From NCBI GenBank assembly GCA_018500075.1, contig JAHBAN010000008.1, positions 1 through 54,404 of the forward strand: 54,404 bases of DNA, read 5' to 3'. Under the pieces are notes generated by a model. It was not told the origin of the DNA and did not search any database. It worked only from the letters and a program-made list of their open reading frames with translations. The stretch comes from Flavobacteriia bacterium. Lineage in GTDB: Bacteria; Bacteroidota; Bacteroidia; Flavobacteriales; Flavobacteriaceae. Below, in pieces: positions 1 through 9,151 of this stretch (its first letter is position 1; every line of letters begins with the position of its first letter). Made by a program: the position numbers and the translations under genes.

Positions 1-20
1 AGGATGAGTATATCGAATGA
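1..20 (+). CDS. 3' end of the gene upstream of infB (partial)
   Basis: The first 20 bases can be read as the last codons of an upstream gene (…D-E-Y-I-E) ending in a TGA that overlaps the infB start as ATGA. Overlapping ATGA junctions are common elsewhere in this window. In Rhodobacterales the gene before infB is usually the small YlxR-like RNA-binding protein of the nusA operon, but too little is present to identify it. Another frame has a TGA at 5-7, so the reading frame is not proven. Confidence 0.35.
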
Positions 21-2506
21 GCGATAGCGACGGCAAAAAGACACTTGGTCTCCGCGGCGGTCCGCGGTCTGGCAACGTAAAGCAAAGCTTTAGCCACGGC
101 CGCACCAAGAATGTGGTGGTAGAAACGAAGCGCAAGCGCGTTGTCGTGCCCAAACCCAATGTCGCAGCATCAGGTGCGGGCACTGGGGGTAACAAATCAT
201 CCGCAGCGTCAAGCAACCGCCCCGGCGGCATCACTGATGCGGAAATGGAACGTCGTCTGAAGGCTGTTCAGGCTGCAAAGGCGCGCGAGTCAGACGAAGA
301 AGAACAACGCGCCGCCGAAGAAAAGCAGCGCGAAGAAGAGCGTATGCGTCGTCGCGCGGAAGCCGAAGAAAAAGAACGCGAAGAAAAAGAGCGCGAAGAA
401 CGCGCGCGCGCCAAGGCAGAAGAAGATGCCCGCAAACTTCGCGAAACCGAAGACGCCGCAAAACGCGCAGCAGCCGCACCTGCACCCGATGCAGACGCAG
501 GCGCAAACCGCACGGCGGCCAAGCCTATGCCCGAGCGTCGCAAAGTTGAAAACAACGATCGCGACGATCGCAACAAAGCCACCAAAGCGCGCGGCGATGA
601 AAGCCGTCGCAGCGGAAAACTGACGCTCAACCAAGCTCTCTCTGGTGGCGAAGGTGGCCGCCAGCGCTCCATGGCGGCTATGAAACGCCAGCAAGAGCGC
701 GCACGCCAAAAGGCTATGGGCCAGAATGTCGAGCGCGAGAAGATCGTGCGGGAAGTTCAGCTTCCAGAAGCGATTGTTGTAAGCGAACTTGCCAACCGTA
801 TGGCTGAGCGCGTTGCTGATGTTGTTAAGGCCCTGATGAACATGGGCATGATGGTTACACAGAACCAAACGATTGACGCTGACACTGCCGAACTGATCAT
901 CGAAGAATTTGGCCACAAAATGACACGCGTTTCGGCGGCTGACGTTGAAGACGTGATCAAGGAAGTGCCCGAAAACGAAGAAGATCTGAAGCCGCGTCCT
1001 CCGGTTATCACCATCATGGGCCACGTTGACCACGGTAAAACATCACTTCTCGACGCGATTCGAGATGCGAAAGTTGTTGCCGGAGAAGCTGGCGGGATCA
1101 CCCAGCACATCGGCGCCTATCAGGTCACAACAGAAAGCGGAGCCGTGCTGTCGTTCTTGGACACACCCGGCCACGCCGCCTTTACCTCCATGCGCTCACG
1201 CGGTGCGCAGGTCACGGATATCGTTGTTCTTGTTGTCGCAGCAGATGATGCGGTCATGCCGCAAACCATCGAGGCGATCAATCATGCCAAAGCGGCCAAA
1301 GTGCCCATGATTGTTGCAATCAACAAAATCGACAAACCAGCGGCAAACCCGACCAAGGTTCGCACAGATCTGCTACAGCACGAAGTTGTTGTTGAGGCTA
1401 TGTCTGGTGATGTTCAGGACGTCGAAGTTTCTGCCATCACGGGTCAGGGGCTTGACGAATTGCTCGAAGCGATTGCCCTTCAAGCTGAAATTCTGGAACT
1501 CAAAGCCAACCCCGATCGCGCAGCTGAAGGCGCTGTCATCGAAGCCCAGCTTGATGTTGGCCGTGGCCCTGTTGCGACTGTTCTTGTGCAAAAAGGCACG
1601 CTGCGCCAAGGCGATATTTTTGTTGTCGGGGAGCAATACGGTAAAGTCCGGGCGCTCATCAATGACAAGGGTGAACGCGTTAAAGAGGCTGGCCCTTCTG
1701 TTCCTGTCGAAGTGCTTGGCTTGAACGGAACACCAGAAGCGGGTGACGTTCTCAATGTGGTAAGCTCCGAAGCGCAGGCCCGTGAAATTGCCGAATACCG
1801 CGAAAGTGCTGCCAAAGAAAAACGTGCCGCTGCTGGCGCCGCAACCACGCTTGAACAGCTTATGGCGAAGGCAAAAGATGACAAGAATGTCACCGAAATG
1901 CCGATCGTTATGAAAGCGGACGTTCAAGGCTCTGCCGAAGCCATTGTGCAAGCCATGGAAAAAATCGGTAACGAGGAAGTTCGCGTGCGTGTTCTCCACT
2001 CAGGTGTTGGCGCGATCACAGAAAGCGATGTGAGCCTTGCTGAAGCCTCCGGTGCGCCTGTGTTTGGCTTTAACGTTCGGGCCAATGCGCCCGCGCGAAA
2101 CAGCGCAAACCAGAAAGGCGTCGAAATTCGCTATTATTCTGTGATTTACGATCTGGTCGATGACGTAAAACAGGCGGCGAGCGGCCTCTTGTCTGCGGAG
2201 ATCCGCGAGAAGTTTATCGGATATGCCGAAATCCGCGAAGTCTTCAAAGTTACGGGTGTTGGCAAAGTTGCGGGCTGTCTTGTGACAGAAGGCGTCGCGC
2301 GTCGCAGTGCGGGTGTTCGCCTCCTTCGCGACAACGTCGTTATCCACGAAGGCACACTGAAGACACTCAAGCGCTTCAAAGACGAAGTGGCGGAAGTTCA
2401 GTCAGGTCAGGAATGTGGTATGGCGTTTGAAGCCTATGACGATATCCGCGCCGGTGATGTGATCGAGATCTTTGAGCGTGAAGAGATCGAGCGCAACCTC
2501 GACTAA
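17..2506 (+). CDS. infB: Translation initiation factor IF-2
   Basis: IF-2 is the GTPase that places initiator fMet-tRNA on the 30S subunit and promotes 50S joining in the cytoplasm. The 829-residue length is normal for alphaproteobacteria. Residues of about 85-150 form a highly charged, Glu/Arg/Lys/Ala-rich region that looks like a long helix and is variable in the family. The G domain begins near residue 335 with GHVDHGKT, followed by DTPGH near 381 and NKID near 435. The C-terminal domains that bind fMet-tRNA follow and end in a typical EREEIERNLD-like tail. The start overlaps an upstream stop as ATGA, which suggests translational coupling in the nusA-infB operon. A Rho-independent terminator follows directly, so infB is the last gene of its transcript. 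Confidence 0.98.
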   Translation: MSDSDGKKTLGLRGGPRSGNVKQSFSHGRTKNVVVETKRKRVVVPKPNVAASGAGTGGNKSSAASSNRPGGITDAEMERRLKAVQAAKARESDEEEQRAAEEKQREEERMRRRAEAEEKEREEKEREERARAKAEEDARKLRETEDAAKRAAAAPAPDADAGANRTAAKPMPERRKVENNDRDDRNKATKARGDESRRSGKLTLNQALSGGEGGRQRSMAAMKRQQERARQKAMGQNVEREKIVREVQLPEAIVVSELANRMAERVADVVKALMNMGMMVTQNQTIDADTAELIIEEFGHKMTRVSAADVEDVIKEVPENEEDLKPRPPVITIMGHVDHGKTSLLDAIRDAKVVAGEAGGITQHIGAYQVTTESGAVLSFLDTPGHAAFTSMRSRGAQVTDIVVLVVAADDAVMPQTIEAINHAKAAKVPMIVAINKIDKPAANPTKVRTDLLQHEVVVEAMSGDVQDVEVSAITGQGLDELLEAIALQAEILELKANPDRAAEGAVIEAQLDVGRGPVATVLVQKGTLRQGDIFVVGEQYGKVRALINDKGERVKEAGPSVPVEVLGLNGTPEAGDVLNVVSSEAQAREIAEYRESAAKEKRAAAGAATTLEQLMAKAKDDKNVTEMPIVMKADVQGSAEAIVQAMEKIGNEEVRVRVLHSGVGAITESDVSLAEASGAPVFGFNVRANAPARNSANQKGVEIRYYSVIYDLVDDVKQAASGLLSAEIREKFIGYAEIREVFKVTGVGKVAGCLVTEGVARRSAGVRLLRDNVVIHEGTLKTLKRFKDEVAEVQSGQECGMAFEAYDDIRAGDVIEIFEREEIERNLD

Positions 2507-2527
2507 TCGAACGCGAAATTGAAAATC

Positions 2528-2561
2528 AAAAGGCTGGTGGGTTATCCTGCCAGCCTTTTTT
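2528..2561 (+). terminator. Rho-independent terminator of infB
   Basis: AAAAGGCTGG at 2528-2537 pairs with CCAGCCTTTT at 2550-2559 around a 12-base loop and is followed by further T residues. It lies 22 bases after the infB stop. Because the stem begins with A's and ends in T's it can act in both directions. The 3' end of the small minus-strand gene at 2542-2694 lies inside it. Confidence 0.85.
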
Positions 2562-2694
2562 CGTATCGTTCTGATGTGATGAGCGTGCCCACGTATTCTT
2601 TTTTTCCGACGCGCACAACAGTCAGCCCGTTTGGCAGCGTTTTGACAAAGCAACCATGAACAGACACACCACTGGCGACAAAAATTGTGCACAT
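2542..2694 (-). CDS. Small conserved-looking protein of unknown function (50 aa)
   Basis: A 50-residue protein starting MCTIFVASGV. The start is chosen at 2694 because AAGGAG sits at good spacing just upstream; a longer reading from 2736 has no such site. The sequence has short hydrophobic beta-like stretches, a GVSVHG turn and a positively charged end, with Cys2 and Cys15. I recognise no domain. It lies downstream of mutT on the same strand after a gap of about 75 bases. Its last codons form part of the infB terminator stem, so the convergent genes share the terminator. The good ribosome-binding site supports a real gene. Confidence 0.6.
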   Translation of the reverse strand: MCTIFVASGVSVHGCFVKTLPNGLTVVRVGKKEYVGTLITSERYEKRLAG

Positions 2695-2770
2695 GATCTT
2701 TTCTCCTTGGTTACTGCTGCCAATATTTACGGCCACAGGCGCACAAAAAACAAGATTAATGTGTGTTTAT

Positions 2771-3169
2771 TCACATCCAGTCACGTAAAATCGGGATAAG
2801 CGGAATGTCTGCTGCGGGCATCGGGTAGTCTCTGAGTTTCGCAGCGTGAACCCAAGCAAGTTGTTGGCCTTCTCTTGGCGTTACGATTCCGTTCCACTTG
2901 CGGCAGGCAAAAAGCGGCATCATCAAATGAAAGTCATCATAGCTGTGTGACGCAAAAGTGAGCGGTGCGAGGCAGCTGTTCCACGTTTCTATGCCAAGCT
3001 CTTCGTTTAGCTCACGCACCAGAGCGCTTTCGGGGGTTTCTCCAGGTTCGATCTTTCCACCAGGAAACTCCCAGAGGCCCTCCATGGGCTTGCCTTTCGG
3101 GCGTTGCGCCAAAAGAACACGGTTGTCTTGGTCTAGGAGCGCAACTGCGGACACAAGGACAATCTTCAT
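2771..3169 (-). CDS. mutT: MutT-like Nudix hydrolase (8-oxo-dGTP diphosphatase type)
   Basis: Nudix hydrolases of the MutT group hydrolyse oxidised nucleotides such as 8-oxo-dGTP to the monophosphate, which prevents mutagenic incorporation. The 132-residue protein has a perfect 23-residue Nudix box at residues 38-60: G38, E44, R52-E53, E56-E57 and G59, which hold the catalytic metals. The length matches MutT. Its ATG overlaps the argJ stop as ATGA, so it is co-translated as the last gene of an isomerase-argJ-mutT operon. The substrate cannot be settled from sequence, as related Nudix enzymes take other nucleotides. Confidence 0.9.
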   Translation of the reverse strand: MKIVLVSAVALLDQDNRVLLAQRPKGKPMEGLWEFPGGKIEPGETPESALVRELNEELGIETWNSCLAPLTFASHSYDDFHLMMPLFACRKWNGIVTPREGQQLAWVHAAKLRDYPMPAADIPLIPILRDWM

Positions 3170-4395
3170 GACCTGTAATCCGCGTTGATTTCGATATAGC
3201 CGTGCGTCAGATCACAGGTCCAAACGGTCCTTGCGCCCTGACCGAGGCCAAGATCAACGCTGATGGTGATCTCCGGTTGTTTCATTAAGGAGGCTGCGTC
3301 TTCTTCTCGATACTCGGGGTTGACCCAGCCGTCCTTGGCAACAAGAACGTCTCCAAACCAGATCGAAAGTTTATCCCGATCTGCAAAGGCACCAGATTTG
3401 CCAATCGCCATAACAATACGGCCCCAATTTGGATCTTCTCCGGCAATCGCTGTTTTGACCAAAGGCGAATTTGCAATCGCCATCGCATGAGTGTGAGCGT
3501 CTTGTTCACTTTGCGCGCCGGTCACGCGGATTTCTACAAACTTCGTTGCCCCCTCGCCATCTCTGACAACCTGATGCGCCAAATCCAGCATCACGCCGCG
3601 CAACGCATCCTTAAACTGCGAGTCTTCGCGCCCGACAGAAACACCACTTTTGCCTGTGGCACAGAGAAGAAGCGTATCCGATGTTGATGTGTCGCTGTCG
3701 ACAGTGATCGAATTGAAAGTCGGGCCTGTCAGCTCCGACAATACGGCTTGCAAGTCAGCCTGAGTCACTGCGGCATCGGTAAAGATATAGACCAGCATCG
3801 TCGCCATATCCGGCGCAATCATGCCCGATCCTTTGGCAATTCCGGCTATTTTGACAAGCTTGCCATCCACTTCAAAGCTGGCACTTGCACCCTTTGGGAA
3901 AGTGTCCGTTGTCATAATGGCTTTCGCGGCATCCGCGATACCGGCCTCGGACAAACTGTTTTGAAGCCCCTCCAGAGCGACCACGATCTTGTCATGTGGC
4001 AAGCGCTCTCCAATCACACCTGTCGAGGAGGTGAATACACGGCTTGAGTCCATATCAAACAGGGTTGCTGCGGCCGAGGTAATTGCCTGAACAGACTCTG
4101 CACCCACAGCGCCCGTGAAAGCGTTGGAATTGCCCGAATTCACAATGATCGCGGCGCGGCCACTGTTTGTCCCTCCGGTTTTTGACTGACAGTCAAGCAC
4201 CGCAGCCGAGCGCGTCGAAGACCGCGTGTAAACGCCCGCGATAGACGTTCCTTCACACAATGATGCAAGCATGACATCCGTCCGGCCCGCATATTTTACG
4301 CCCGCCGCCGCCGTGGCAAAGCGCACACCTTCAATGACAGGAAGCTCGGGAAAATGCGCAGGTGCGAGCGGTGATACTTTTGTGATCTTGGCCAT
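3166..4395 (-). CDS. argJ: Bifunctional glutamate N-acetyltransferase / amino-acid N-acetyltransferase
   Basis: ArgJ transfers acetyl from N-acetylornithine to glutamate, closing the cyclic arginine pathway. Bifunctional members also acetylate glutamate from acetyl-CoA. The 409-residue precursor contains the self-cleavage site APDMATML near residue 199, whose Thr becomes the N-terminal nucleophile of the beta chain. An STGVIGERLP segment near residue 125 fits the oxyanion-hole region. The C-terminus ending in HGYIEINADYRS is typical. It starts 6 bases after the isomerase stop and overlaps mutT by 4 bases, so the three genes form one operon. Sequence does not show whether it is mono- or bifunctional. 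Confidence 0.97.
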   Translation of the reverse strand: MAKITKVSPLAPAHFPELPVIEGVRFATAAAGVKYAGRTDVMLASLCEGTSIAGVYTRSSTRSAAVLDCQSKTGGTNSGRAAIIVNSGNSNAFTGAVGAESVQAITSAAATLFDMDSSRVFTSSTGVIGERLPHDKIVVALEGLQNSLSEAGIADAAKAIMTTDTFPKGASASFEVDGKLVKIAGIAKGSGMIAPDMATMLVYIFTDAAVTQADLQAVLSELTGPTFNSITVDSDTSTSDTLLLCATGKSGVSVGREDSQFKDALRGVMLDLAHQVVRDGEGATKFVEIRVTGAQSEQDAHTHAMAIANSPLVKTAIAGEDPNWGRIVMAIGKSGAFADRDKLSIWFGDVLVAKDGWVNPEYREEDAASLMKQPEITISVDLGLGQGARTVWTCDLTHGYIEINADYRS

Positions 4396-4401
4396 CAGCC
4401 T

Positions 4402-5256
4402 TTACTCCGTGAGCAGCACATCTTCTTTCAAGACGGCTGGATCTATCTCGCCCTCAGCGATTTGGTCTATGCTTCCAAGTTTTTTCAAGCGCGCGACCTC
4501 GGCTTCAATCACTGTGTTGAACAGCTCGCTTTCAAGCTCTGCTCTCACCTCCTCGAACTGAGGAAGATCGGCAAGCCTTGTTTCATTGAGCTTGATCACG
4601 TGCCAGCCAAACTGCGTCTGCACAGGCTCCGAGATAGCGCCGTCTTCCATGGCCGCGACAGCGTCTTCAAAAGGTGGAACCATCATACCCTTGCTAAACC
4701 AGCCCAGATCACCGCCGTTTGGCCCGGACGGGCCAGTCGAGCGCTCTTTGGCAAGCTCGCTAAAGTCGGCACCGGCTGCAAGCTCTGCAATAAGCGTTTT
4801 GGCGTCCTCTTCCGTTTCCACAAGGATGTGGGCCGCCTTGAACTCCTTGTCAGGCGTGGCATTGGAATACTTCGCACTGTAGGCGGCTTTAAGCGCATCA
4901 TCGGTCAGCTTCTCTTCAACAATCTGTTCGATGACAGTTGATGCAACAAGCGAGCGGCGCTCGTTATCAAGGCGGCGCTGAACGGGCGTTGGCAAGTCTC
5001 CGTCAAAGCGGTCTGCAAGGATGGTCTGGTTGACCAACTGATCGAGGATCGCTTTGAAAAGCACATCATCCGGAAGCTGTAGATACTGCTCGGGAAGCCC
5101 GCTCCGTGCGACGGCCATATGGCCCAACGTGATCTTGGTTCCGTTGACTGTCGCGACGACAGTGCTTGGGTTTGGGGCTGTGTCATCCGCAAAAGCGGGA
5201 GCAGAGGCCAAGGCACCCGCCAAAACCAGTGACATAATCTTGAAGTGTTTAGACAT
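4402..5256 (-). CDS. Periplasmic parvulin-type peptidylprolyl isomerase
   Basis: Parvulin-family (PpiC/SurA-like) isomerases catalyse cis-trans isomerisation of X-Pro bonds and help fold exported proteins. The N-terminus has a signal peptide (basic start, then LVLAGALASAPAFA before the mature part). The isomerase domain lies at about residues 135-230, with AAHILVETEE, a GDLGWF segment and FGWHVIKL, all typical of the fold. The start at 5256 is chosen over the adjacent ATG at 5259 because AAAGGG is spaced better. It is the first gene of an operon with argJ and mutT, divergent from secA. Pairing of an export-folding enzyme with secA fits its role, though their control regions are separate. Confidence 0.9.
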   Translation of the reverse strand: MSKHFKIMSLVLAGALASAPAFADDTAPNPSTVVATVNGTKITLGHMAVARSGLPEQYLQLPDDVLFKAILDQLVNQTILADRFDGDLPTPVQRRLDNERRSLVASTVIEQIVEEKLTDDALKAAYSAKYSNATPDKEFKAAHILVETEEDAKTLIAELAAGADFSELAKERSTGPSGPNGGDLGWFSKGMMVPPFEDAVAAMEDGAISEPVQTQFGWHVIKLNETRLADLPQFEEVRAELESELFNTVIEAEVARLKKLGSIDQIAEGEIDPAVLKEDVLLTE

Positions 5257-5431
5257 CATATTCCCTTTGTTTCCTTCGTGTATCGCGCTCGGCGTTGACA
5301 CTGCCAAAGCCGCCCCTTACATCGCCTTAAGGCCAAGACACGCTATCTGTTCCAAGCCGTTGTAGGACGCGCACAAAACCGGAGCAAGCAAATGTCTTGC
5401 GACGAGATAAAATGAGCGGATCGGACGAAAT

Positions 5432-8107
5432 ATGCTTGGACTTGGATCACTCGCCAAAAAGATTTTTGGCACGGCAAACGACCGCAAGGTTAAGGCAACA
5501 AAGCCCTTAATTGACCAGATCAATGCACTTGAGCCGACTTTTGAAGCTCTGAGCGATGAGCAAATTATTGCTAAGACATCCGAATTCAAAAAGCGCGTCT
5601 CGGAAGGCGAAAGCCTTGACGCCCTTCTCCCCGAGGCATTCGCCAACTGCCGGGAAGCCGCAAAGCGCGCCTTGGGGCTGCGAGCCTTTGATGTGCAGCT
5701 CATGGGCGGGATCTTTTTGCATCAGGGCAATATTTCCGAAATGAAAACGGGCGAGGGCAAAACACTCGTCGCCACATTCCCGGCCTATCTCAATGCGCTG
5801 ACCGGCAAGGGCGTTCATGTTGTCACGGTAAACGACTATCTTGCCCGCCGCGATGCCGAGTGGATGAGCAACGTATTTAGCGCACTCGGAATGACCACCG
5901 GGGTGATCTACCCGCAGCAGCCAGAAAACGAAAAGTCGGACGCCTATGCGTCAGACATCACTTACGCGACAAACAACGAGCTTGGCTTTGACTACCTGCG
6001 CGACAACATGAAGTCCGAGCTGAAACAGATCAATCAAAAGGTCCATCATTTTGCGATCGTTGACGAAGTTGACTCGATCCTGATTGATGAAGCGCGCACG
6101 CCGTTGATTATTTCGGGGCCGTCTGAAGACCGCTCCGAGCTTTATATCCAGATCGACAAGCTCATCCCGGAGTTGAGTGAAGACCATTACAGCCTTGACG
6201 AGAAAACCCGCAATGTAACCTTCTCCGATGAAGGGAACGAATTTCTGGAGCAGCTCTTGCTTCAGCGTGGCGTTCTGGCAGAGGGCCAGAGCCTCTATGA
6301 CCCCGAGAGCACAACAATCGTGCATCACGTCAATCAGGGCCTGCGCGCGCACAAGCTTTTTTCAAAAGACAAAGATTATATCGTGCGCAACGGCGATGTT
6401 GTTTTGATCGACGAATTCACTGGCCGTATGATGGCCGGCCGTCGACTTTCGGAAGGGCTTCATCAGGCGATTGAAGCCAAGGAGGGCTGCAATATTCAGC
6501 CCGAGAACGTCACCTTGGCGCAGGTTACGTTTCAAAACTATTTCCGCCTCTATGACAAACTTGCCGGCATGACAGGCACAGCGACAACAGAAGCCGAAGA
6601 GTTTATGGAAATCTACGGTCTTGGCGTTGTTGAAGTGCCTACAAACAAGCCGATTGCACGGATAGATGACGACGACGCCGTTTACCGCACAGCTCAAGAA
6701 AAATACGCCGCGATTGTCGAGACAATCAAGGAAGCCAACGCCAAGGGCCAACCTATTCTTGTGGGCACAACTTCGATTGAGAAATCCGAATTTCTCAGCG
6801 AGATGCTGACCAAGGAAGGCGTGAAGCACAATGTTCTGAACGCCCGCCAGCACGAGCAAGAAGCCCAGATCGTTGCGGATGCGGGAAAGCTTGGCGCTGT
6901 CACGATTGCAACCAATATGGCCGGACGGGGAACCGACATCAAACTTGGCGGCAATGTCGAATTCAAGATCATGCAAGCCATCGCGGACTCGCCCGAGGAC
7001 GACATCGAAGAGGTGCGCGCCAAGATTGAAGCGGATCACGAGGGCTGGGAGCAAAAGGTCAAAGACGCGGGGGGCCTCTTTGTTCTGGCAACAGAACGCC
7101 ACGAGAGCCGCCGCATCGACAACCAGCTTCGGGGCCGGTCTGGCCGTCAGGGCGACCCGGGACGCTCTTCTTTTTATCTTAGCCTTGAAGATGACCTGAT
7201 GCGCATCTTCGGATCGGAACGGCTCGACAAAGTGCTTTCAACGCTCGGCATGAAAGACGGTGAAGCGATTGTTCACCCTTGGGTCAACAAATCACTCGAA
7301 CGGGCGCAGGCGAAAGTTGAAGGCCGCAATTTCGACATCCGCAAACAGCTTCTCAAGTTTGATGATGTTATGAACGAACAGCGCAAGGTGATCTTCAAGC
7401 AGCGCCGTGATATCATGGAAGCGGCTGATCTGTCCGACATTACCCAAGATATGCGCAACCAGGTGATTGACGATCTGGTTGACGAGTTTATGCCGCCCAA
7501 AACCTACGCCGATCAATGGGACACAGAGGGCCTCTATGCGGCCTGTCTTGAAAAGCTTGGCGTTGATGTGCCCGTCATCGACTGGGCCGCAGAAGAAGGC
7601 GTTGATGACGACGAAATCACCGAACGTCTCGAGAACGCCAGCGATGCCTTTATGGCGTCCAAGGCGGCGCATTTTGGGCCGGAAACGATGCGGATGATCG
7701 AGAAACAGGTCTTGCTTCAAACGATCGACAAGAAATGGCGCGAGCACTTGCTCACCTTGGAGCACCTGCGCTCGGTTGTCAGCTTTCGCGGGTATGCGCA
7801 ACGCGATCCGCTCAACGAGTATAAAAACGAAGCCTTCCAGCTTTTTGAAAATATGCTCGACAGCCTGCGCGAGGATGTCACCCAGCAGCTTGCGCTTGTC
7901 AGACCGCTGTCAGACGAAGAGCAGCAGCAAGCCATCGCCATGATGCGAGAGCGTGAAAACATGAGCGCCGGTCCGGCCGCGCCCCTCACGCCCAAGGCGG
8001 AAGGCTTTGTCGAGGATGATCCGAGCACGTGGGGCAACCCCGGGCGCAACGAAGAGTGCCCCTGCGGCTCTGGCAAGAAATTCAAGCACTGTCACGGGCG
8101 CGTTTAG
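5432..8107 (+). CDS. secA: Preprotein translocase ATPase SecA
   Basis: SecA is the ATPase motor that pushes unfolded preproteins through SecYEG. The 891-residue length is normal. Visible features are the Walker A region MKTGEGKT near residues 104-111, the DEVDSILIDEAR segment with the DEAD-type box near 210, TNMAGRGTDIKLGG in the second nucleotide-binding fold near 493, ERHESRRIDNQLRGRSGRQGD-type helicase motifs, and a C-terminal zinc/SecB-binding motif CPCGSGKKFKHCHG. The start has GGA six bases upstream. It is divergent from the isomerase-argJ-mutT operon. The next gene on the same strand encodes an exported protein of unknown role. Confidence 0.98.
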   Translation: MLGLGSLAKKIFGTANDRKVKATKPLIDQINALEPTFEALSDEQIIAKTSEFKKRVSEGESLDALLPEAFANCREAAKRALGLRAFDVQLMGGIFLHQGNISEMKTGEGKTLVATFPAYLNALTGKGVHVVTVNDYLARRDAEWMSNVFSALGMTTGVIYPQQPENEKSDAYASDITYATNNELGFDYLRDNMKSELKQINQKVHHFAIVDEVDSILIDEARTPLIISGPSEDRSELYIQIDKLIPELSEDHYSLDEKTRNVTFSDEGNEFLEQLLLQRGVLAEGQSLYDPESTTIVHHVNQGLRAHKLFSKDKDYIVRNGDVVLIDEFTGRMMAGRRLSEGLHQAIEAKEGCNIQPENVTLAQVTFQNYFRLYDKLAGMTGTATTEAEEFMEIYGLGVVEVPTNKPIARIDDDDAVYRTAQEKYAAIVETIKEANAKGQPILVGTTSIEKSEFLSEMLTKEGVKHNVLNARQHEQEAQIVADAGKLGAVTIATNMAGRGTDIKLGGNVEFKIMQAIADSPEDDIEEVRAKIEADHEGWEQKVKDAGGLFVLATERHESRRIDNQLRGRSGRQGDPGRSSFYLSLEDDLMRIFGSERLDKVLSTLGMKDGEAIVHPWVNKSLERAQAKVEGRNFDIRKQLLKFDDVMNEQRKVIFKQRRDIMEAADLSDITQDMRNQVIDDLVDEFMPPKTYADQWDTEGLYAACLEKLGVDVPVIDWAAEEGVDDDEITERLENASDAFMASKAAHFGPETMRMIEKQVLLQTIDKKWREHLLTLEHLRSVVSFRGYAQRDPLNEYKNEAFQLFENMLDSLREDVTQQLALVRPLSDEEQQQAIAMMRERENMSAGPAAPLTPKAEGFVEDDPSTWGNPGRNEECPCGSGKKFKHCHGRV

Positions 8108-8203
8108 ACACCACAGAAACGACAGAATGACTCCGTGCTTTTGCCCTAAGAGTGCCCAAGTTTTTAACGATGCTGCCTCCGAACCTTTATGGCGGAGGCA
8201 GAT

Positions 8204-9130
8204 ATGCCCGACTACAAAAGATATGGAATTGCTGGCGCGACATTCGCCACAATTTTGATCACAGGCCAGATCATGCAGACGATGTCTGCCCCCGAACGCG
8301 CCAGCGCGGCGGATGTGCAGGCCATGCCTTTGCCTGTTGCGATCTCGGATATTGAATTGACCGCTGCAAACGACGCCAGCCTGACAGCGGCGTCCCTCGA
8401 CAGCCCGTCAAGCGCAACCCATAGCGGCGAACAGCCGCTGACAGGCGAGAGTTGCAGCGTTACCTTATCAGCCAAAGCGATCGCTGCGGCCCTTGTAGAC
8501 CTTGAGCTTTCGGCCCCCTGCGCTCCAAATGAACGGGTGGTCATCCATCACAACGGCATGATGTTTTCGGACGTCACGAACGGCGCTGGCCGGTTTAGCA
8601 CCACGGTTCCTGCCTTGAGCAAAGAGGCCGTATTTATTGCTTCTTTTGCGGGTGGTGACGGCGCGGTTGCGACGGCGACTGTGGAAGAAATCGATATCTT
8701 TGACCGAGCTGTTGTTCAAATGCAGGGCAGTTTTGCCATCAACCTTCACGCCCGCGAATTTGGCGCACAGTATGGTGACACGCGGCACATCTGGACCGGG
8801 CACCCTGGCGATATTGTCGACGGGGTAACGGGGCATGGCGGCTTTATGCTTGAATTGGGCGACCGTAGTCTTGAAAACCCCCTGATTGCAGAGGTTTACA
8901 CCTTTCCGACAGGTATGGCGAAAGAAGCCGGAAGCATTGCTCTGAGCGTAGATATCGAGATTACCGCCGAGAACTGCGATAAGGACATCGAGGCGCAAAC
9001 CCTTCAAACAAGCCGTGGCGAAAAGATCGCGGTTCAGACTTTGGATATGTCTATGCCAGCTTGTGAGGCGGTGGGAGACTTTCTGATGTTGAAAAACCTC
9101 GTCAATGACATGAAGGTGGCTTTCAACTGA
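8204..9130 (+). CDS. Exported protein of unknown function downstream of secA
   Basis: A 308-residue protein of unknown activity. The start at 8204 is chosen because GGAGG lies five bases before it; an in-frame ATG at 8189 lacks this. Residues of about 6-25 form a hydrophobic segment and ASA-A near residue 34 is a plausible signal-peptidase site, so it is probably periplasmic. The mature part has beta-rich repeats such as RVVIHHNGMMFSDVTNG and four scattered cysteines that could form disulfides. From memory, similar proteins follow secA in Rhodobacteraceae and are loosely labelled 'translocase', which is probably a name borrowed from the neighbour. It lies 21 bases before the next gene, so the two may be co-transcribed. 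Confidence 0.8.
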   Translation: MPDYKRYGIAGATFATILITGQIMQTMSAPERASAADVQAMPLPVAISDIELTAANDASLTAASLDSPSSATHSGEQPLTGESCSVTLSAKAIAAALVDLELSAPCAPNERVVIHHNGMMFSDVTNGAGRFSTTVPALSKEAVFIASFAGGDGAVATATVEEIDIFDRAVVQMQGSFAINLHAREFGAQYGDTRHIWTGHPGDIVDGVTGHGGFMLELGDRSLENPLIAEVYTFPTGMAKEAGSIALSVDIEITAENCDKDIEAQTLQTSRGEKIAVQTLDMSMPACEAVGDFLMLKNLVNDMKVAFN

Positions 9131-9151
9131 CTGTTTGGTTGAGAGGCTGTT

